In this document: positions 44,873 to 53,883 of the stretch, piece by piece
Layout of the letters: each line of letters opens with the position of its first letter
Numbering within the stretch: the first letter of the stretch is position 1
Assembly: GCA_031549525.1 (NCBI GenBank)
Contig: JAVBPQ010000060.1
Coordinates: 1-64,000 of the forward strand
Source of the DNA: WQUF01 sp031549525
GTDB lineage: Bacteria; Bacillota; Clostridia; Clostridiales; Clostridiaceae
DNA length: 64,000 bases
Direction: 5' to 3'
The notes under the pieces: generated by a model
Seen by the model: only the letters and a program-made list of their open reading frames with translations
Database searches by the model: none
Told to the model about the DNA's origin: nothing
Made by a program: the position numbers and the translations under genes

Positions 44873-45258
44873 TGGTTTCCTTAATTTTATTATCTCATAG
44901 TAAAAAGATAGTGGAAGGCATTAAAGAATTTATCCATCAAATGGTAACTGATGTTAATATATATGCTATTGGCGGAACTAAAGATGGCTCTATAGGTTCA
45001 GATTATGATGCCATGCATGATACTGCATTTGATGCTGTAAAAAAAGGGGAGGCTTTAGTTTTATTTGATCTTGGAAGCAGTTTAATGACCATGGAGATGG
45101 TCATTGAAGAATTAAATGATGAAGAAAAAAGTAAGATTAAAATTGTAGATGCAGCCCTTGTAGAAGGAGCAATTGAGGCAGCAGTTGCAATAGATATAGG
45201 AAAAGATTTAGATGAGATAATTGATCAGTTATATAATTTAAAATTAGGAAAAATTTAG
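44872..45258 (+). CDS. dhaM: Dihydroxyacetone kinase phosphotransfer subunit (EIIA-Man-like, single domain)
   Basis: Takes phosphate from HPr and passes it to DhaL-ADP. The 128 residues contain only the mannose-EIIA-like domain, with the phosphorylatable histidine in ILLSHSKKI, VYAIGGT-like IYAIGGTKDGSIGSD and LFDLGSSLMTMEM. HPr- and EI-like extensions of the E. coli protein are absent, as in other Firmicutes. The ATG overlaps the dhaL stop (TGATG). Confidence 0.93.
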   Translation: MVSLILLSHSKKIVEGIKEFIHQMVTDVNIYAIGGTKDGSIGSDYDAMHDTAFDAVKKGEALVLFDLGSSLMTMEMVIEELNDEEKSKIKIVDAALVEGAIEAAVAIDIGKDLDEIIDQLYNLKLGKI

Positions 45259-45267
45259 ATTAAAAGA

Positions 45268-45313
45268 AGATGTTGCAAAATTGATAAAAAATCAATTAGC
45301 AGCATCTTTTTTG
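45268..45313 (+). terminator. Terminator after dhaKLM
   Basis: AGATGTTGC (45268-45276) pairs with GCAGCATCT (45299-45307) around an inner TTGAT/ATCAA stem, followed by T6. Confidence 0.8.
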
Positions 45314-45580
45314 ATTTAATAAGGAGAAAACTTTATGTATGAATAATAGTTAGTTTATTATATTAAATAATAAAAACATATTAAAAATATAGCTGATTTT
45401 ATCAAATAATATTATTAATATAAAAAAATATATATTTTATGGACTATTTATTTACTTATATACGAAAGTTAATATATGAAAATTATAGAATTTAATGAAT
45501 ATATGTATTAAAATAATATTGTACTAGAATTTATCCTTTAAGGATAAAAATAAAAAATATATTTAAAAGAAGGGGAATAT
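45314..45580. other. AT-rich intergenic stretch
   Basis: Extremely AT-rich, with no frame or clear promoter hexamers. Only the AAGGGG ribosome binding site of the next gene stands out at its end. Confidence 0.35.
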
Positions 45581-46147
45581 ATGAAAACTTTAAAAAACAT
45601 GATTTCATTTACAATCTGCTTGTTGCTTCTTGTTTCTAGCATGGCATTAAGCTTTAACAAAACTGTATCAGCTAAAAATTCTACACCTTTGTTAAAATCT
45701 ATTGTTGATAGTGCAAAGAATGGAAAGGTAATAAACTGCCAATTTCCTGTAAAAACAAAGACAATAGATGATGTTATAAAGGTATGGGGAGAACCTGATA
45801 AAATTGATTATGTTGCAGCAGCAAAAGGTTCCTATGCAACTTTTGATAAGAAGAATGTTGTATTTGGATTTAACAAGGGACAACAAATTTTTGAAGTACG
45901 AGATATGGATAGCGCCTCTTTAAAGAGCATAGTTTTTTCTGATATTCAAAAATATTTAGGAAAACCTGCTTATGATTCGAGAGATGGTGTAGGTCGCAGA
46001 ATCATAGGATATAAAGTATCAGATCTTTATAAGTTAGAATTTGTTTTATATGATAATAGCAGCAGTGCTAGAATACATCATTATAATGTATTATATCCTC
46101 AAGGCACTGTTAATATGATGGCTGATGATCCTGGTCGCCAATGGTAA
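45581..46147 (+). CDS. Secreted YjgB-like protein (DUF4309)
   Basis: A 188-residue protein with a signal peptide (FTICLLLLVSSMALSF, likely cleaved after VSA) and a DUF4309 domain: TKTIDDVIKVWGEPDKIDYV, KGSYATFDKKNVVFGFNKG, IFEVRDMD and ADDPGRQW at the C terminus. Homologues in Bacillus are small extracellular proteins of unknown function, so location is firmer than role. AAGGGG precedes the ATG. Confidence 0.8.
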   Translation: MKTLKNMISFTICLLLLVSSMALSFNKTVSAKNSTPLLKSIVDSAKNGKVINCQFPVKTKTIDDVIKVWGEPDKIDYVAAAKGSYATFDKKNVVFGFNKGQQIFEVRDMDSASLKSIVFSDIQKYLGKPAYDSRDGVGRRIIGYKVSDLYKLEFVLYDNSSSARIHHYNVLYPQGTVNMMADDPGRQW

Positions 46148-46168
46148 AAAAATAAATATTTAATATAG

Positions 46169-46203
46169 TGCCCAGAGCGTGATGCTTTGGGCATAATTTT
46201 TGG
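46169..46203 (+). terminator. Terminator after the DUF4309 gene
   Basis: TGCCCAGAGC pairs with GCTTTGGGCA (46169-46178, 46184-46193) and is followed by a T-rich run. Confidence 0.75.
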
Positions 46204-46289
46204 TATACTAAATTAAAGTTAGTTTTTAGATAAAGTTGATGGATATTTTTTTATGTAGGGGTTAAGAATAAGATAAGTGAGGAAAAGTT

Positions 46290-46901
46290 ATGAAAAAAAA
46301 ATATTATGCAGTAAAGAATGGGCGTAAAACAGGTATTTTTAACACCTGGGCAGAATGTGAAAAGCAAGTGAAAGGATATCCTTCTGCTTCTTTTAAAAGC
46401 TTTTCAAATTTAGGTGATGCTAAATGCTTTTTAGAGGATGTATCTAATAAAGCTGAAGATGTAAGTTTATCTGAAGCCATAGCTTATGTAGATGGAAGCT
46501 ATAACCATAAAACTAAAGAATTTTCCTATGGAATTGTTATGCTGCATAAAGGAACCATGGATTTTTTTTTAAAAAAGTTTGATGAAGAAAGCTTAATAGA
46601 GATGAGAAATGTAGCAGGTGAAATAAAGGGCGCAGAAGAAGCTATGAAGTATTGCATAAATAATGAAGTAAAGAGTATAGATATCTATCATGATTATGAA
46701 GGGATAGCAAAATGGTGTACAGGAGAATGGAAAACAAATAAAATAGGTACTAAAGCTTACAAAGCTTATTATGACAGCATAAAGGATAAAGTCAAAATAA
46801 ATTTTATTAAAGTTTTAGCACATTCAGGTGATGAATACAATGAGATTGCAGATAAGTTAGCAAAAAATGCTTTAGATCTTGGACCTTATCCAAGCATTTA
46901 A
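46290..46901 (+). CDS. rnhA: Ribonuclease HI with N-terminal hybrid-binding domain
   Basis: Degrades RNA in RNA-DNA hybrids. Residues 1-45 (KYYAVKNGRKTGIFNTWAEC) are the hybrid-binding domain shared with eukaryotic RNase H1. The catalytic domain shows AYVDGSYN, the Glu in GEIKGAEEA, IYHDYEGIAKW and DKLAK, giving the D-E-D-D set. 203 residues. The start follows GAGGAAAAG. Confidence 0.9.
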   Translation: MKKKYYAVKNGRKTGIFNTWAECEKQVKGYPSASFKSFSNLGDAKCFLEDVSNKAEDVSLSEAIAYVDGSYNHKTKEFSYGIVMLHKGTMDFFLKKFDEESLIEMRNVAGEIKGAEEAMKYCINNEVKSIDIYHDYEGIAKWCTGEWKTNKIGTKAYKAYYDSIKDKVKINFIKVLAHSGDEYNEIADKLAKNALDLGPYPSI

Positions 46902-46921
46902 CAAGGGTTAAGTAAAAATAC

Positions 46922-46950
46922 TTGACGGCTATTTTTATTTATGGTAGCAT
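46922..46950 (+). promoter_or_regulatory. Probable promoter of ylxM-ffh-rpsP-khpA
   Basis: TTGACG (46922-46927), a 17-base spacer and TAGCAT (46945-46950), 42 bases before ylxM. Confidence 0.55.
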
Positions 46951-46992
46951 ATTATTTGTTAAATAAAATCAGAGATGCTAAGAGGTGATTTT

Positions 46993-47331
46993 GTGGAGGA
47001 AATAGTCAAATATTCAATTCTTCTCGATATTTATGGAGAACTTCTGACAGAAAAACAATTTAGCATTATGGATTTATATTTTAACGATAATCTAAGTTTG
47101 AACGAAATTGCTGAGATTGAAAATACCTCTAAACAGGCTGTTTTTGATATGATAAAAAGAGGAGAAAAGATCCTAAAGAGATATGAAGATAAACTATCTT
47201 TGCTTTCTACGCATTTACAAAATAAAGAGATCAAAAAAAATATATTTTATATTTTAGATAAGATAGAAACAAAAGAAAATAAAAATTACATAGAAGAGGT
47301 TAAAAAATTATTAATAAATAATTTTAAGTAG
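46993..47331 (+). CDS. ylxM: YlxM-like SRP-associated helix-turn-helix protein
   Basis: A small helical protein always found before ffh in Firmicutes; it binds or modulates the signal recognition particle. Seen: LLDIYGELLTEKQFSIMDLY, then the sigma-4-like helix-turn-helix NLSLNEIAEIENTSKQAVFD. AGAGGTG at 46981-46987 places the start at the GTG at 46993; the frame extends 6 codons further to an ATG without a binding site. 11 bases precede ffh. Confidence 0.9.
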   Translation: MEEIVKYSILLDIYGELLTEKQFSIMDLYFNDNLSLNEIAEIENTSKQAVFDMIKRGEKILKRYEDKLSLLSTHLQNKEIKKNIFYILDKIETKENKNYIEEVKKLLINNFK

Positions 47332-47342
47332 GTGATGCTTTT

Positions 47343-48698
47343 ATGGCATTTGAAGGTTTAGCAGGAAAGCTTCAAGAGACTTTTAAAAGATTAAAAGGAA
47401 AAGGCAAGCTATCAGAAATTGATATAAAAGAAGCTATGAGAGAAGTTAAGCTTGCTCTTTTAGAAGCAGATGTAAATTATAAAGTTGTTAAAGATTTTGT
47501 AAATTTAGTATCTGAAAAATCTAATGGCAAAGAGGTCATGGAGAGTTTAACACCAGCACAGCAAGTTATAAAAATTGTACATGATGAACTAAAAAATCTC
47601 ATGGGAACAATTGATAGCAAAATAAATTATTCCGATAAAGGTTTGACAGTTATAATGATGGCAGGGCTTCAAGGTGCTGGTAAGACTACAATGTGTGGTA
47701 AGCTTGCTCTATATTTTAAAAAGAAGAATAAAAAACCAATACTATGTGCTTGTGATGTATATAGACCAGCAGCTATTAAACAGCTTCAGATCGTAGGAAG
47801 TGGTATAGATGTTCCTGTATTTTCCTTAGGAGATAAAGAAAACCCAATAGATATTGCTAAAAAAGGTTTAGAACACGCTAAAAATTCTGGATATAATATT
47901 TTAATAATAGATACAGCTGGAAGGCTTCATATAGATACGCAGCTCATGGAAGAGTTAAAAGGAATCGACAGAGAAGTTAATCCAACTGAGATTTTGTTGG
48001 TGTTAGATTCCATGACAGGACAGGATGCTGTAAATGTTGCAGAAACTTTCAATAAAGAGATAGACTTAACTGGTGTAATTTTGACCAAACTAGATAGTGA
48101 TACAAGAGGAGGAGCTGCTCTTTCTCTTCGCGCTATTACTGGTTTACCCATTAAATTTGTGGGGATAGGCGAGAAGATGAACGACCTTGAGATCTTCTAT
48201 CCTGACAGGATGGCTTCAAGAATCTTAGGTATGGGAGATGTTTTATCTTTAATCGAGAAGGTTCAATCTGAAATAGATGAAAAAGAAGCAATGGAAATGG
48301 GCCAGAAGCTCATGAGCAATGAGTTTAATTTTGAAAACTTTTTAGATGGGATGAAGCAGATTAAAAAACTTGGACCTATATCAAAACTCATGGAAATGAT
48401 GCCAGGCTTTAACCAAGCTCAACTTGGAAATATAGACATGGAAGCTGGGGAAAAACAGCTAGTTGTAATTGAATCTATAATAAATTCCATGACTAAAAAG
48501 GAAAGAAGAAATGCACATTTAGTTACATCTTCATCTTCAAGAAAGAGAAGAATTGCAGCAGGTTCAGGTAGGACCATTCAAGAAGTCAACAGGTTTTTAA
48601 AGGATTTTGAAAACATGAAAAAAACTATGAAGCAGTTTAAAGGTATGGAAAAATCACTTTCAAAAAGAAAGGGATTATTTAATAAATTTCCGTTTTAG
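47343..48698 (+). CDS. ffh: Signal recognition particle GTPase Ffh
   Basis: Binds signal sequences and 4.5S or 6S SRP RNA and targets nascent membrane proteins with FtsY. The 451 residues hold the N domain, G domain (GLQGAGKTTMCGKLA, CDVYRPAAIKQL, DTAGRLHID, TKLDSDTRGGAAL) and a methionine-rich M domain from about residue 300 (KLMEMMPGFNQAQ, SRKRRIAAGSGRTIQEVN). Standard housekeeping gene. Confidence 0.97.
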   Translation: MAFEGLAGKLQETFKRLKGKGKLSEIDIKEAMREVKLALLEADVNYKVVKDFVNLVSEKSNGKEVMESLTPAQQVIKIVHDELKNLMGTIDSKINYSDKGLTVIMMAGLQGAGKTTMCGKLALYFKKKNKKPILCACDVYRPAAIKQLQIVGSGIDVPVFSLGDKENPIDIAKKGLEHAKNSGYNILIIDTAGRLHIDTQLMEELKGIDREVNPTEILLVLDSMTGQDAVNVAETFNKEIDLTGVILTKLDSDTRGGAALSLRAITGLPIKFVGIGEKMNDLEIFYPDRMASRILGMGDVLSLIEKVQSEIDEKEAMEMGQKLMSNEFNFENFLDGMKQIKKLGPISKLMEMMPGFNQAQLGNIDMEAGEKQLVVIESIINSMTKKERRNAHLVTSSSSRKRRIAAGSGRTIQEVNRFLKDFENMKKTMKQFKGMEKSLSKRKGLFNKFPF

Positions 48699-48740
48699 GC
48701 TTACATTTTACCTATAGATAAAGGAGGTGAAGCAAACTAC

Positions 48741-48983
48741 ATGGCCGTTAAATTGAGATTAAAGAGGATGGGTGCAAAAAAAGCACCGTTTTATAGAATC
48801 ATTGTTGCAGATTCAAGAAGTCCAAGAGATGGAAGATTTATAGAATCGATAGGTTATTATGATCCTACAACTGACCCTGCTACAATAAAATTAGAAGTAG
48901 AAAAAGCACAAGCATGGATTAAAAAAGGTGCTCAACCAACTGATATTGTTAAAAAACTTATAAAAATATCAAGTGTAGAATAA
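48741..48983 (+). CDS. rpsP: 30S ribosomal protein S16
   Basis: Seen: VKLRLKRMGAKKAPFYRIIV, SRSPRDGRFIESIGYYDP and AWIKKGAQPTD, the full S16 pattern in 80 residues. AAAGGAGG lies 12 bases before the ATG. Lies in the usual ffh-rpsP-khpA order. Confidence 0.97.
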   Translation: MAVKLRLKRMGAKKAPFYRIIVADSRSPRDGRFIESIGYYDPTTDPATIKLEVEKAQAWIKKGAQPTDIVKKLIKISSVE

Positions 48984-49005
48984 TATTTATTATTGGAGGA
49001 AAATC

Positions 49006-49233
49006 ATGAAAGAATTAGTAGAAATCATAGCAAAAGCACTTGTAGATAATCCTGACTTAGTTCAGGTAAAAGAAGTTAGTGGAGAACAATCCATAATAAT
49101 CGAACTTAAAGTAGCTAATGAAGATATGGGAAAAGTCATAGGAAAGCAAGGAAGAATTGCAAAAGCCATAAGGACTGTTGTAAAAGCAGCAGCTACTAAA
49201 GATAATAAGAGAGTAGTAGTAGAAATAATATAG
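49006..49233 (+). CDS. khpA: KhpA RNA-binding KH-domain protein
   Basis: A 75-residue single KH domain with the GKVIGKQGRIAKAIRT loop. KhpA partners with KhpB (Jag) in RNA binding and cell-shape control. TTGGAGGA precedes the ATG. The genes that normally follow in Firmicutes (rimM, trmD, rplS) are absent; a nitroreductase gene comes next. Confidence 0.94.
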   Translation: MKELVEIIAKALVDNPDLVQVKEVSGEQSIIIELKVANEDMGKVIGKQGRIAKAIRTVVKAAATKDNKRVVVEII

Positions 49234-49328
49234 GCTAATATATTAAATGTATCTTATAACACCAAATTCATTGTGGTAATTCACATATGTAGGAGGTGTT
49301 TTTTCTACAATTATGAAAGGGTGAGATC

Positions 49329-50108
49329 ATGGATGCATATGAAATTTTAATGAATAGAAAATCCATAAGAGCATATGAAGATAAAGGAATTTCTGCAGAG
49401 ACTAAAGAGAAGATTTTTAATGGTATTTTTAGAGCACCTACGGCTGGAAATATGATGCTATATTCAGTCATTGAGGTTGAAGATCAGGAGAAGAAAAACA
49501 TCTTATCAAAGACATGTGATAATCAGCCTTTTATTGCAGCAGCTCCTTTGGTTCTTATTTTTTTAGCTGATTATGAAAAGTGGTTTAGATATTTTAAATA
49601 TTGTGGTGTAAAACAAATTTGTATAAGCAAAAATATTGATATGAGAACTCCAGAAGAAGGAGACTTTCTTTTAGCTTGCTCTGATGCTTTAATAGCTGCC
49701 CAAAATTGTGTAATTGCATGTGAAAGTTTAGGTCTTGGTTCTTGCTATATTGGAGATATAATGGAAAACTATGAAGTACATAAGGAATTATTTAATCTTC
49801 CAAAATACGTATTTCCTATAGCTATGTTATGTATTGGATATCCTTCACCAAATCAGATCATAAGAAAGAAAACGAGAAGATTTTCTGAAGAATTTGTATT
49901 ATTTAAAGATAAATATGAAAATTTAGATCGTGAATTTTTTATAAAATTTGATAAAGAAGTTATAGATGTTAGAGGAGAGATGAAATTCTCTGACGGAATA
50001 GTAAACTATGGACAGCAAGTTTACCTTAGAAAATTTGGAACAGAATTTATGGAAGAGATGAATAGAAGCGTAAGAAAAGCATTTAATAACTGGATGAAGA
50101 AAGAATAA
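49329..50108 (+). CDS. Nitroreductase-family flavoprotein
   Basis: An FMN-dependent oxidoreductase of 259 residues. Seen: MNRKSIRAYEDKGI with the FMN-phosphate arginine, APTAGNMMLYSVIEV, the central ACSDALIAAQNCVIACESLGLGSCYIGD, and AMLCIGYPSPNQ. The C-terminal 80 residues extend beyond the minimal fold (RGEMKFSDGIVNYGQQVY). Physiological substrate unknown. The ATG follows GAAAGGGTGAG. A convergent ferredoxin-like oxidoreductase gene is next. Confidence 0.87.
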   Translation: MDAYEILMNRKSIRAYEDKGISAETKEKIFNGIFRAPTAGNMMLYSVIEVEDQEKKNILSKTCDNQPFIAAAPLVLIFLADYEKWFRYFKYCGVKQICISKNIDMRTPEEGDFLLACSDALIAAQNCVIACESLGLGSCYIGDIMENYEVHKELFNLPKYVFPIAMLCIGYPSPNQIIRKKTRRFSEEFVLFKDKYENLDREFFIKFDKEVIDVRGEMKFSDGIVNYGQQVYLRKFGTEFMEEMNRSVRKAFNNWMKKE

Positions 50109-50132
50109 AAAGGGAAGTTTTGCTTCCCTTTA
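50109..50132. terminator. Bidirectional terminator
   Basis: AAAGGGAAG and CTTCCCTTT (50109-50117, 50123-50131) stand between two convergent genes. Confidence 0.8.
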
Positions 50133-51263
50133 GTTATCAAAGTATTCTTTAACTTCTTTTAACTTATCTATTATATCAATCCTCTGTGGACATTGAGTGA
50201 TACAAGTTCCACATTCTACACAATTCTGTGCTCCATTATCTTTAAACCATGCTTTGTATAGGGGTTTTGCAGTTTCCTTGTTATCAAAAATAACAGCATC
50301 ATTATAAAAATTAAAATTTGAAGGGATATCAACTAAAGAAGGACATGGCATACAATAACCGCAACCAGTACAATCAACTTTTATATATTCCTTAAATTTT
50401 TCTCTGACTTTTTTATATATGCCCTTTTCTTCAAGATTTAAATTGTTAATTCCAAATTTATTTATAGAGTCTAAATTTTCTTTAACTTGATCAAGATTGC
50501 TCATACCAGATAGAAGGATTGAAACCTTAGGTTCATCTAAAATCCATCTTAGTCCAAGTTCTGAGTATGTATATTCATCTGCAAGATTTGCCCATATTTT
50601 CTTAATCTCAAGAGGGGGTGTCTTTGATAATTTTCCTCCTTTAAGAGGTTCCATGACAATTATGCCTAATTCTTTTGAGTGGGCATAATCGAGACCTTCT
50701 TTCCCAGCTTGATAATTTACATCTATATAATTATATTGTATCTGGCAAAAATCCCATGAATAGCTATCTACTATTTCTTTGAAAGTATCTAGATCATCAT
50801 GAAAGGAAAAACCTGCATATCTTATTTTGCCACTTTCTTTTAATGAATCTAAAAATTTAAATATATTTAAATCCTTAATGGATTTCCATCTTTCTTTATC
50901 AAGAGCATGAGTTAAATACATATCTATATGATCAGTTTCAAGCCTTTCTAATTGAGTATTAAAAAGAGTTTCAAAATCCTCATATTTCTTGGCTTTCCAT
51001 ACTGGTAATTTTGTGGCAAGATAAACCTTAGCTCTATATCCATCTTTTAAAGCACAAGCAACAAATTCCTCGCTTTTTTCACCATGATAATTATAAGCAG
51101 TATCTATATAATTTACACCATTATCAATAGCGTATCTTACCATTTCTATCGCTTTATCATAATTGATCTTTGAAGTATCATTATCTAAACAAGGAAGCCT
51201 CATTGCGCCAAATCCAAGAGGATAAAGTTGAGCAGAAGTTTTTCCAAAGTTTCTTAAATTCAT
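50130..51263 (-). CDS. Aldo/keto reductase with C-terminal 4Fe-4S ferredoxin segment
   Basis: A 377-residue oxidoreductase. Residues 1 to about 270 are the barrel (GFGAMRLPCLD, NYIDTAYNYHGEKSEE with catalytic Asp and Tyr, LTHALDK). The C-terminal part carries CTGCGYCMPCP and, further on, CVECGTCITQCPQRID, eight cysteines that suit iron-sulfur clusters. This arrangement is common in anaerobes. AAGGAGG precedes the ATG. Electron donor may be ferredoxin rather than NADPH; substrate unknown. Confidence 0.9.
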   Translation of the reverse strand: MNLRNFGKTSAQLYPLGFGAMRLPCLDNDTSKINYDKAIEMVRYAIDNGVNYIDTAYNYHGEKSEEFVACALKDGYRAKVYLATKLPVWKAKKYEDFETLFNTQLERLETDHIDMYLTHALDKERWKSIKDLNIFKFLDSLKESGKIRYAGFSFHDDLDTFKEIVDSYSWDFCQIQYNYIDVNYQAGKEGLDYAHSKELGIIVMEPLKGGKLSKTPPLEIKKIWANLADEYTYSELGLRWILDEPKVSILLSGMSNLDQVKENLDSINKFGINNLNLEEKGIYKKVREKFKEYIKVDCTGCGYCMPCPSLVDIPSNFNFYNDAVIFDNKETAKPLYKAWFKDNGAQNCVECGTCITQCPQRIDIIDKLKEVKEYFDN

Positions 51264-51355
51264 AAGTTTTCCTCCTTAATTGATTTAAATTCATAAAATA
51301 ATTATACTACAAATAATTATATATTAAATAAGTTAAAAAAGTTTGAAATTTAAAA

Positions 51356-51384
51356 TTGTTTTTTATATATATATTATGTATAAT
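51356..51384 (+). promoter_or_regulatory. Probable promoter of the NSS transporter gene
   Basis: TTGTTT (51356-51361), a 17-base spacer and TATAAT (51379-51384), 29 bases before the start at 51413. Confidence 0.65.
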
Positions 51385-51412
51385 ATATAAAAGTTATAAA
51401 GGAGGTTTTCAA

Positions 51413-52927
51413 ATGGCTAATCAAGAATCAAGGCAACAATGGAGTTCTAAGATGGGTTTTATCCTGTCAGCTGTAGGATCCGCTGTAGGACTCGGAAATA
51501 TCTGGAGATTCCCGTATGTTCTTTATAAAAATGGAGGTGGTGCGTTTTTAATACCTTACTTCATAGCTGTGTTTACTGCTGCAATTCCGCTTCTCATCCT
51601 TGAGTATATACTGGGTAATAAGCTAAGGGGATCTACTCCTCTGTCTTTAGCAAGAGCTAAGAAAGGTTTTGAATGGATAGGTTGGTTACCATCATTTATT
51701 GCAGGATTTATCGTTTTATATTATTCCTCAATTCTATCCTGGGCAGGCAATTATTTTGTGTTTTCTTTTACTAGGGCATGGGGTTCTGATCCAAACGATT
51801 TCTTTTTTAACAAGTTTTTAAAATTATCTGAAGGTCCAATGCAATTTGGAGGTATAAATTTTTCTATACTTATTGGTCTTTTAATAATGTGGGGAGTTTC
51901 ATATTTTATATGTTCTGCAAGCGTAGATAAAGGTATTGAGGCTGCTAATAAAATATTGCTTCCTCTTATGTTTGGAATAATAATAATAATAGTAATCCGT
52001 GGTGCAACATTGCCTGGTGCTGCAATAGGATTAAATGCTTTGTTTACTCCAGATTGGGGAAAGATGATGGATCCTCAGGTTTGGCTTGCAGCTTATGGAC
52101 AGGTATTCTTTTCTCTTAGTGTAGCCATGGGAATTATGATAACGTACTCAAGTTATTTGCCAAAGAATTCAGATCTTGTTAACACCTCATTTATAGCTGG
52201 TCTTGCAAATTCAGGTTTTGAATTTACTGCTTCTATTGCAGTTTTTGGAATTTTAGGATATATGTCACAAAGCCAAGGATTGCCAATTGACCAAGTTGTA
52301 AAATCAGGAGTTGGGCTTGCCTTTGTTGCATTTCCTGAAGGTATAAATATGATGGGCGGTTTTGGAAGCATAGTTGGTTTGTTATTCTTTGCATGTTTAG
52401 TTTTTGCAGGATTAACTTCATTTATAAGCTTACTAGAAGCTTTTGCAGCTCCATTTATTGAAAAGCTTGGAGTTTCTCGTAAAAAGATGTTTGCTATTGT
52501 TTGCGGAGGAGGATTTGCTTTAAGTTTTATCTTTGCATCAGGAGCAGGACTTTATATTCTTGATATAGTAGATTATTTCTTAAATAACTTTGGTTTAGTT
52601 GTGGTGGGATGTTTAGAAGCTATAGCTATGGGATGGATAGCTGGGCTTACTGTATATAAGGATTATGCAAATAAGTATTCATATTTTAAAGTTGGAGCAT
52701 GGTGGAATATATGTGTTAAATTTGTAGTTCCAGTTGCGCTTATATTCAACTTAGTAATGACTATATATAGCGTATTTACAAAAGGATATGAAGGATATCC
52801 AAATATAGCATTAGGGCTTTATGGATTTGGAGTAATACTTATATGTTTAGGACTTTCATTTTATATGCAAACTCGCCCTTGGCATACTCCTTTAAAATTA
52901 AATGAAAGAGATTCATTAAGTCAATAA
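51413..52927 (+). CDS. Sodium-dependent NSS/SNF family amino acid transporter
   Basis: A 504-residue LeuT-fold symporter with about 12 helices. Seen: KMGFILSAVGSAVGLGNIWRFPY in the first helix, which is the family signature with the sodium site, then NGGGAFLIPYF, and YSSILSWAGNYFVF. The frame opens 19 codons earlier, but those codons lie on the promoter; AAAGGAGG fits the ATG at 51413. Together with the tiny gene that follows it forms a MetPS-like two-part transporter, often for methionine or alanine. Confidence 0.93.
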   Translation: MANQESRQQWSSKMGFILSAVGSAVGLGNIWRFPYVLYKNGGGAFLIPYFIAVFTAAIPLLILEYILGNKLRGSTPLSLARAKKGFEWIGWLPSFIAGFIVLYYSSILSWAGNYFVFSFTRAWGSDPNDFFFNKFLKLSEGPMQFGGINFSILIGLLIMWGVSYFICSASVDKGIEAANKILLPLMFGIIIIIVIRGATLPGAAIGLNALFTPDWGKMMDPQVWLAAYGQVFFSLSVAMGIMITYSSYLPKNSDLVNTSFIAGLANSGFEFTASIAVFGILGYMSQSQGLPIDQVVKSGVGLAFVAFPEGINMMGGFGSIVGLLFFACLVFAGLTSFISLLEAFAAPFIEKLGVSRKKMFAIVCGGGFALSFIFASGAGLYILDIVDYFLNNFGLVVVGCLEAIAMGWIAGLTVYKDYANKYSYFKVGAWWNICVKFVVPVALIFNLVMTIYSVFTKGYEGYPNIALGLYGFGVILICLGLSFYMQTRPWHTPLKLNERDSLSQ

Positions 52928-52949
52928 TAATCAAAAAGAGGTGAATTTT

Positions 52950-53063
52950 ATGAAATTAGGATGTATTTTATTTATGTTATTTGGATTTTGTGTAACTTGG
53001 GGTGGGCTTTCTTATTCTCTATATGTTCAAATAAGAGAGAGCAGTAAAGCAAAAAATAAGTAG
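52950..53063 (+). CDS. NSS transporter small subunit (MetS-like)
   Basis: A 37-residue single-helix membrane protein: MKLGCILFMLFGFCVTWGG then SYSLYVQIRESSKAKNK. AGAGGTG precedes its ATG, 22 bases after the transporter stop. Such small subunits accompany NSS transporters (MetS beside MetP in Corynebacterium) and are needed for activity there. Too short for most gene finders. Confidence 0.85.
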   Translation: MKLGCILFMLFGFCVTWGGLSYSLYVQIRESSKAKNK

Positions 53064-53105
53064 ACTATTTTAAATAGATGGACTAAAAAGTTAATAAATT
53101 TTTAA

Positions 53106-53145
53106 AAAACAAAATCCAGGCTCAAAAGAGTCTGGATTTTGTTTT
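53106..53145. terminator. Bidirectional terminator
   Basis: A 14-bp perfect stem (53106-53119 with 53132-53145) with A and T runs separates the transporter unit from the convergent tetR gene. Confidence 0.88.
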
Positions 53146-53157
53146 AATCTTCATTAA

Positions 53158-53775
53158 CTATATTTTGCCATAACGGATAAGTTCGGAAATATACGAAAGT
53201 AATGTCTTCATAGATAGACTGGTATCTGTCTCTTCTCCATTTTGGAAATGTGCAAATTGTATTAAGTAACTTGTGGAAATCCTTATACAGATTTCTGAAG
53301 CAAGCAGTGAGTTGATTTCTGGTATTTTATTATACTTTATCAATAAATCAAATATATTTTTAAGGCGATTTACTGCTTTAACAATTATGTGTTCAGTCCA
53401 AAACTCATTAGCTTTTTTGTGCGTAAACTGTTCTATCATTAGAATACGTACCATCTTTCTCATCATATCAACTTCATCAGATGGGAAAGGCGTAAATATC
53501 TCATCCATAATTTCATCAAAGTCTTTATCTTTTATAAGTTTTTCCATTTCATCTGGGTGTGTATCAGCAACTAAAAATTTCAAGGATTTAAATTGATAAT
53601 GTTCCATTATCATAGTCATGATATCATCCTTGCTAGAAAAATGATTATAAATTGATGAAGATTTTATTCCTGCTTGCTTTGCAAGCTCTCTTATTGATAC
53701 ATTAGAGTAACCTTTTTGAGCAAATAAATCAATTGCAACGCGTAAAATTATATTTTTTGTATCTCGTATTTCCAT
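53158..53775 (-). CDS. TetR family transcriptional regulator
   Basis: A 205-residue regulator with the N-terminal helix-turn-helix ILRVAIDLFAQKGYSNVSIRELAKQAGIKSSSIYNHFSSKDDI (residues about 10-50, shown in part: VSIRELAKQAGIKSSSIY). The C-terminal ligand domain has no recognised family. It lies downstream of, and on the same strand as, a GPH transporter gene, which it may control in response to the transporter substrate. Start by the ATG with AGAGG upstream. Confidence 0.88.
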   Translation of the reverse strand: MEIRDTKNIILRVAIDLFAQKGYSNVSIRELAKQAGIKSSSIYNHFSSKDDIMTMIMEHYQFKSLKFLVADTHPDEMEKLIKDKDFDEIMDEIFTPFPSDEVDMMRKMVRILMIEQFTHKKANEFWTEHIIVKAVNRLKNIFDLLIKYNKIPEINSLLASEICIRISTSYLIQFAHFQNGEETDTSLSMKTLLSYISELIRYGKI

Positions 53776-53883
53776 TTAAACCTCTTTATGTTTAAAGTAT
53801 TTGGTTGGCTAGAAATATAATTTATATAGTAAAGTTTACCAATTATATTATAATATAGAAATATTAAATTATCTTTATTCAAT

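Noticed and set aside
51356..51412. Longer N terminus for the NSS transporter
   Set aside because: Those codons coincide with a promoter (TTGTTT and TATAAT) and the ribosome binding site fits 51413.
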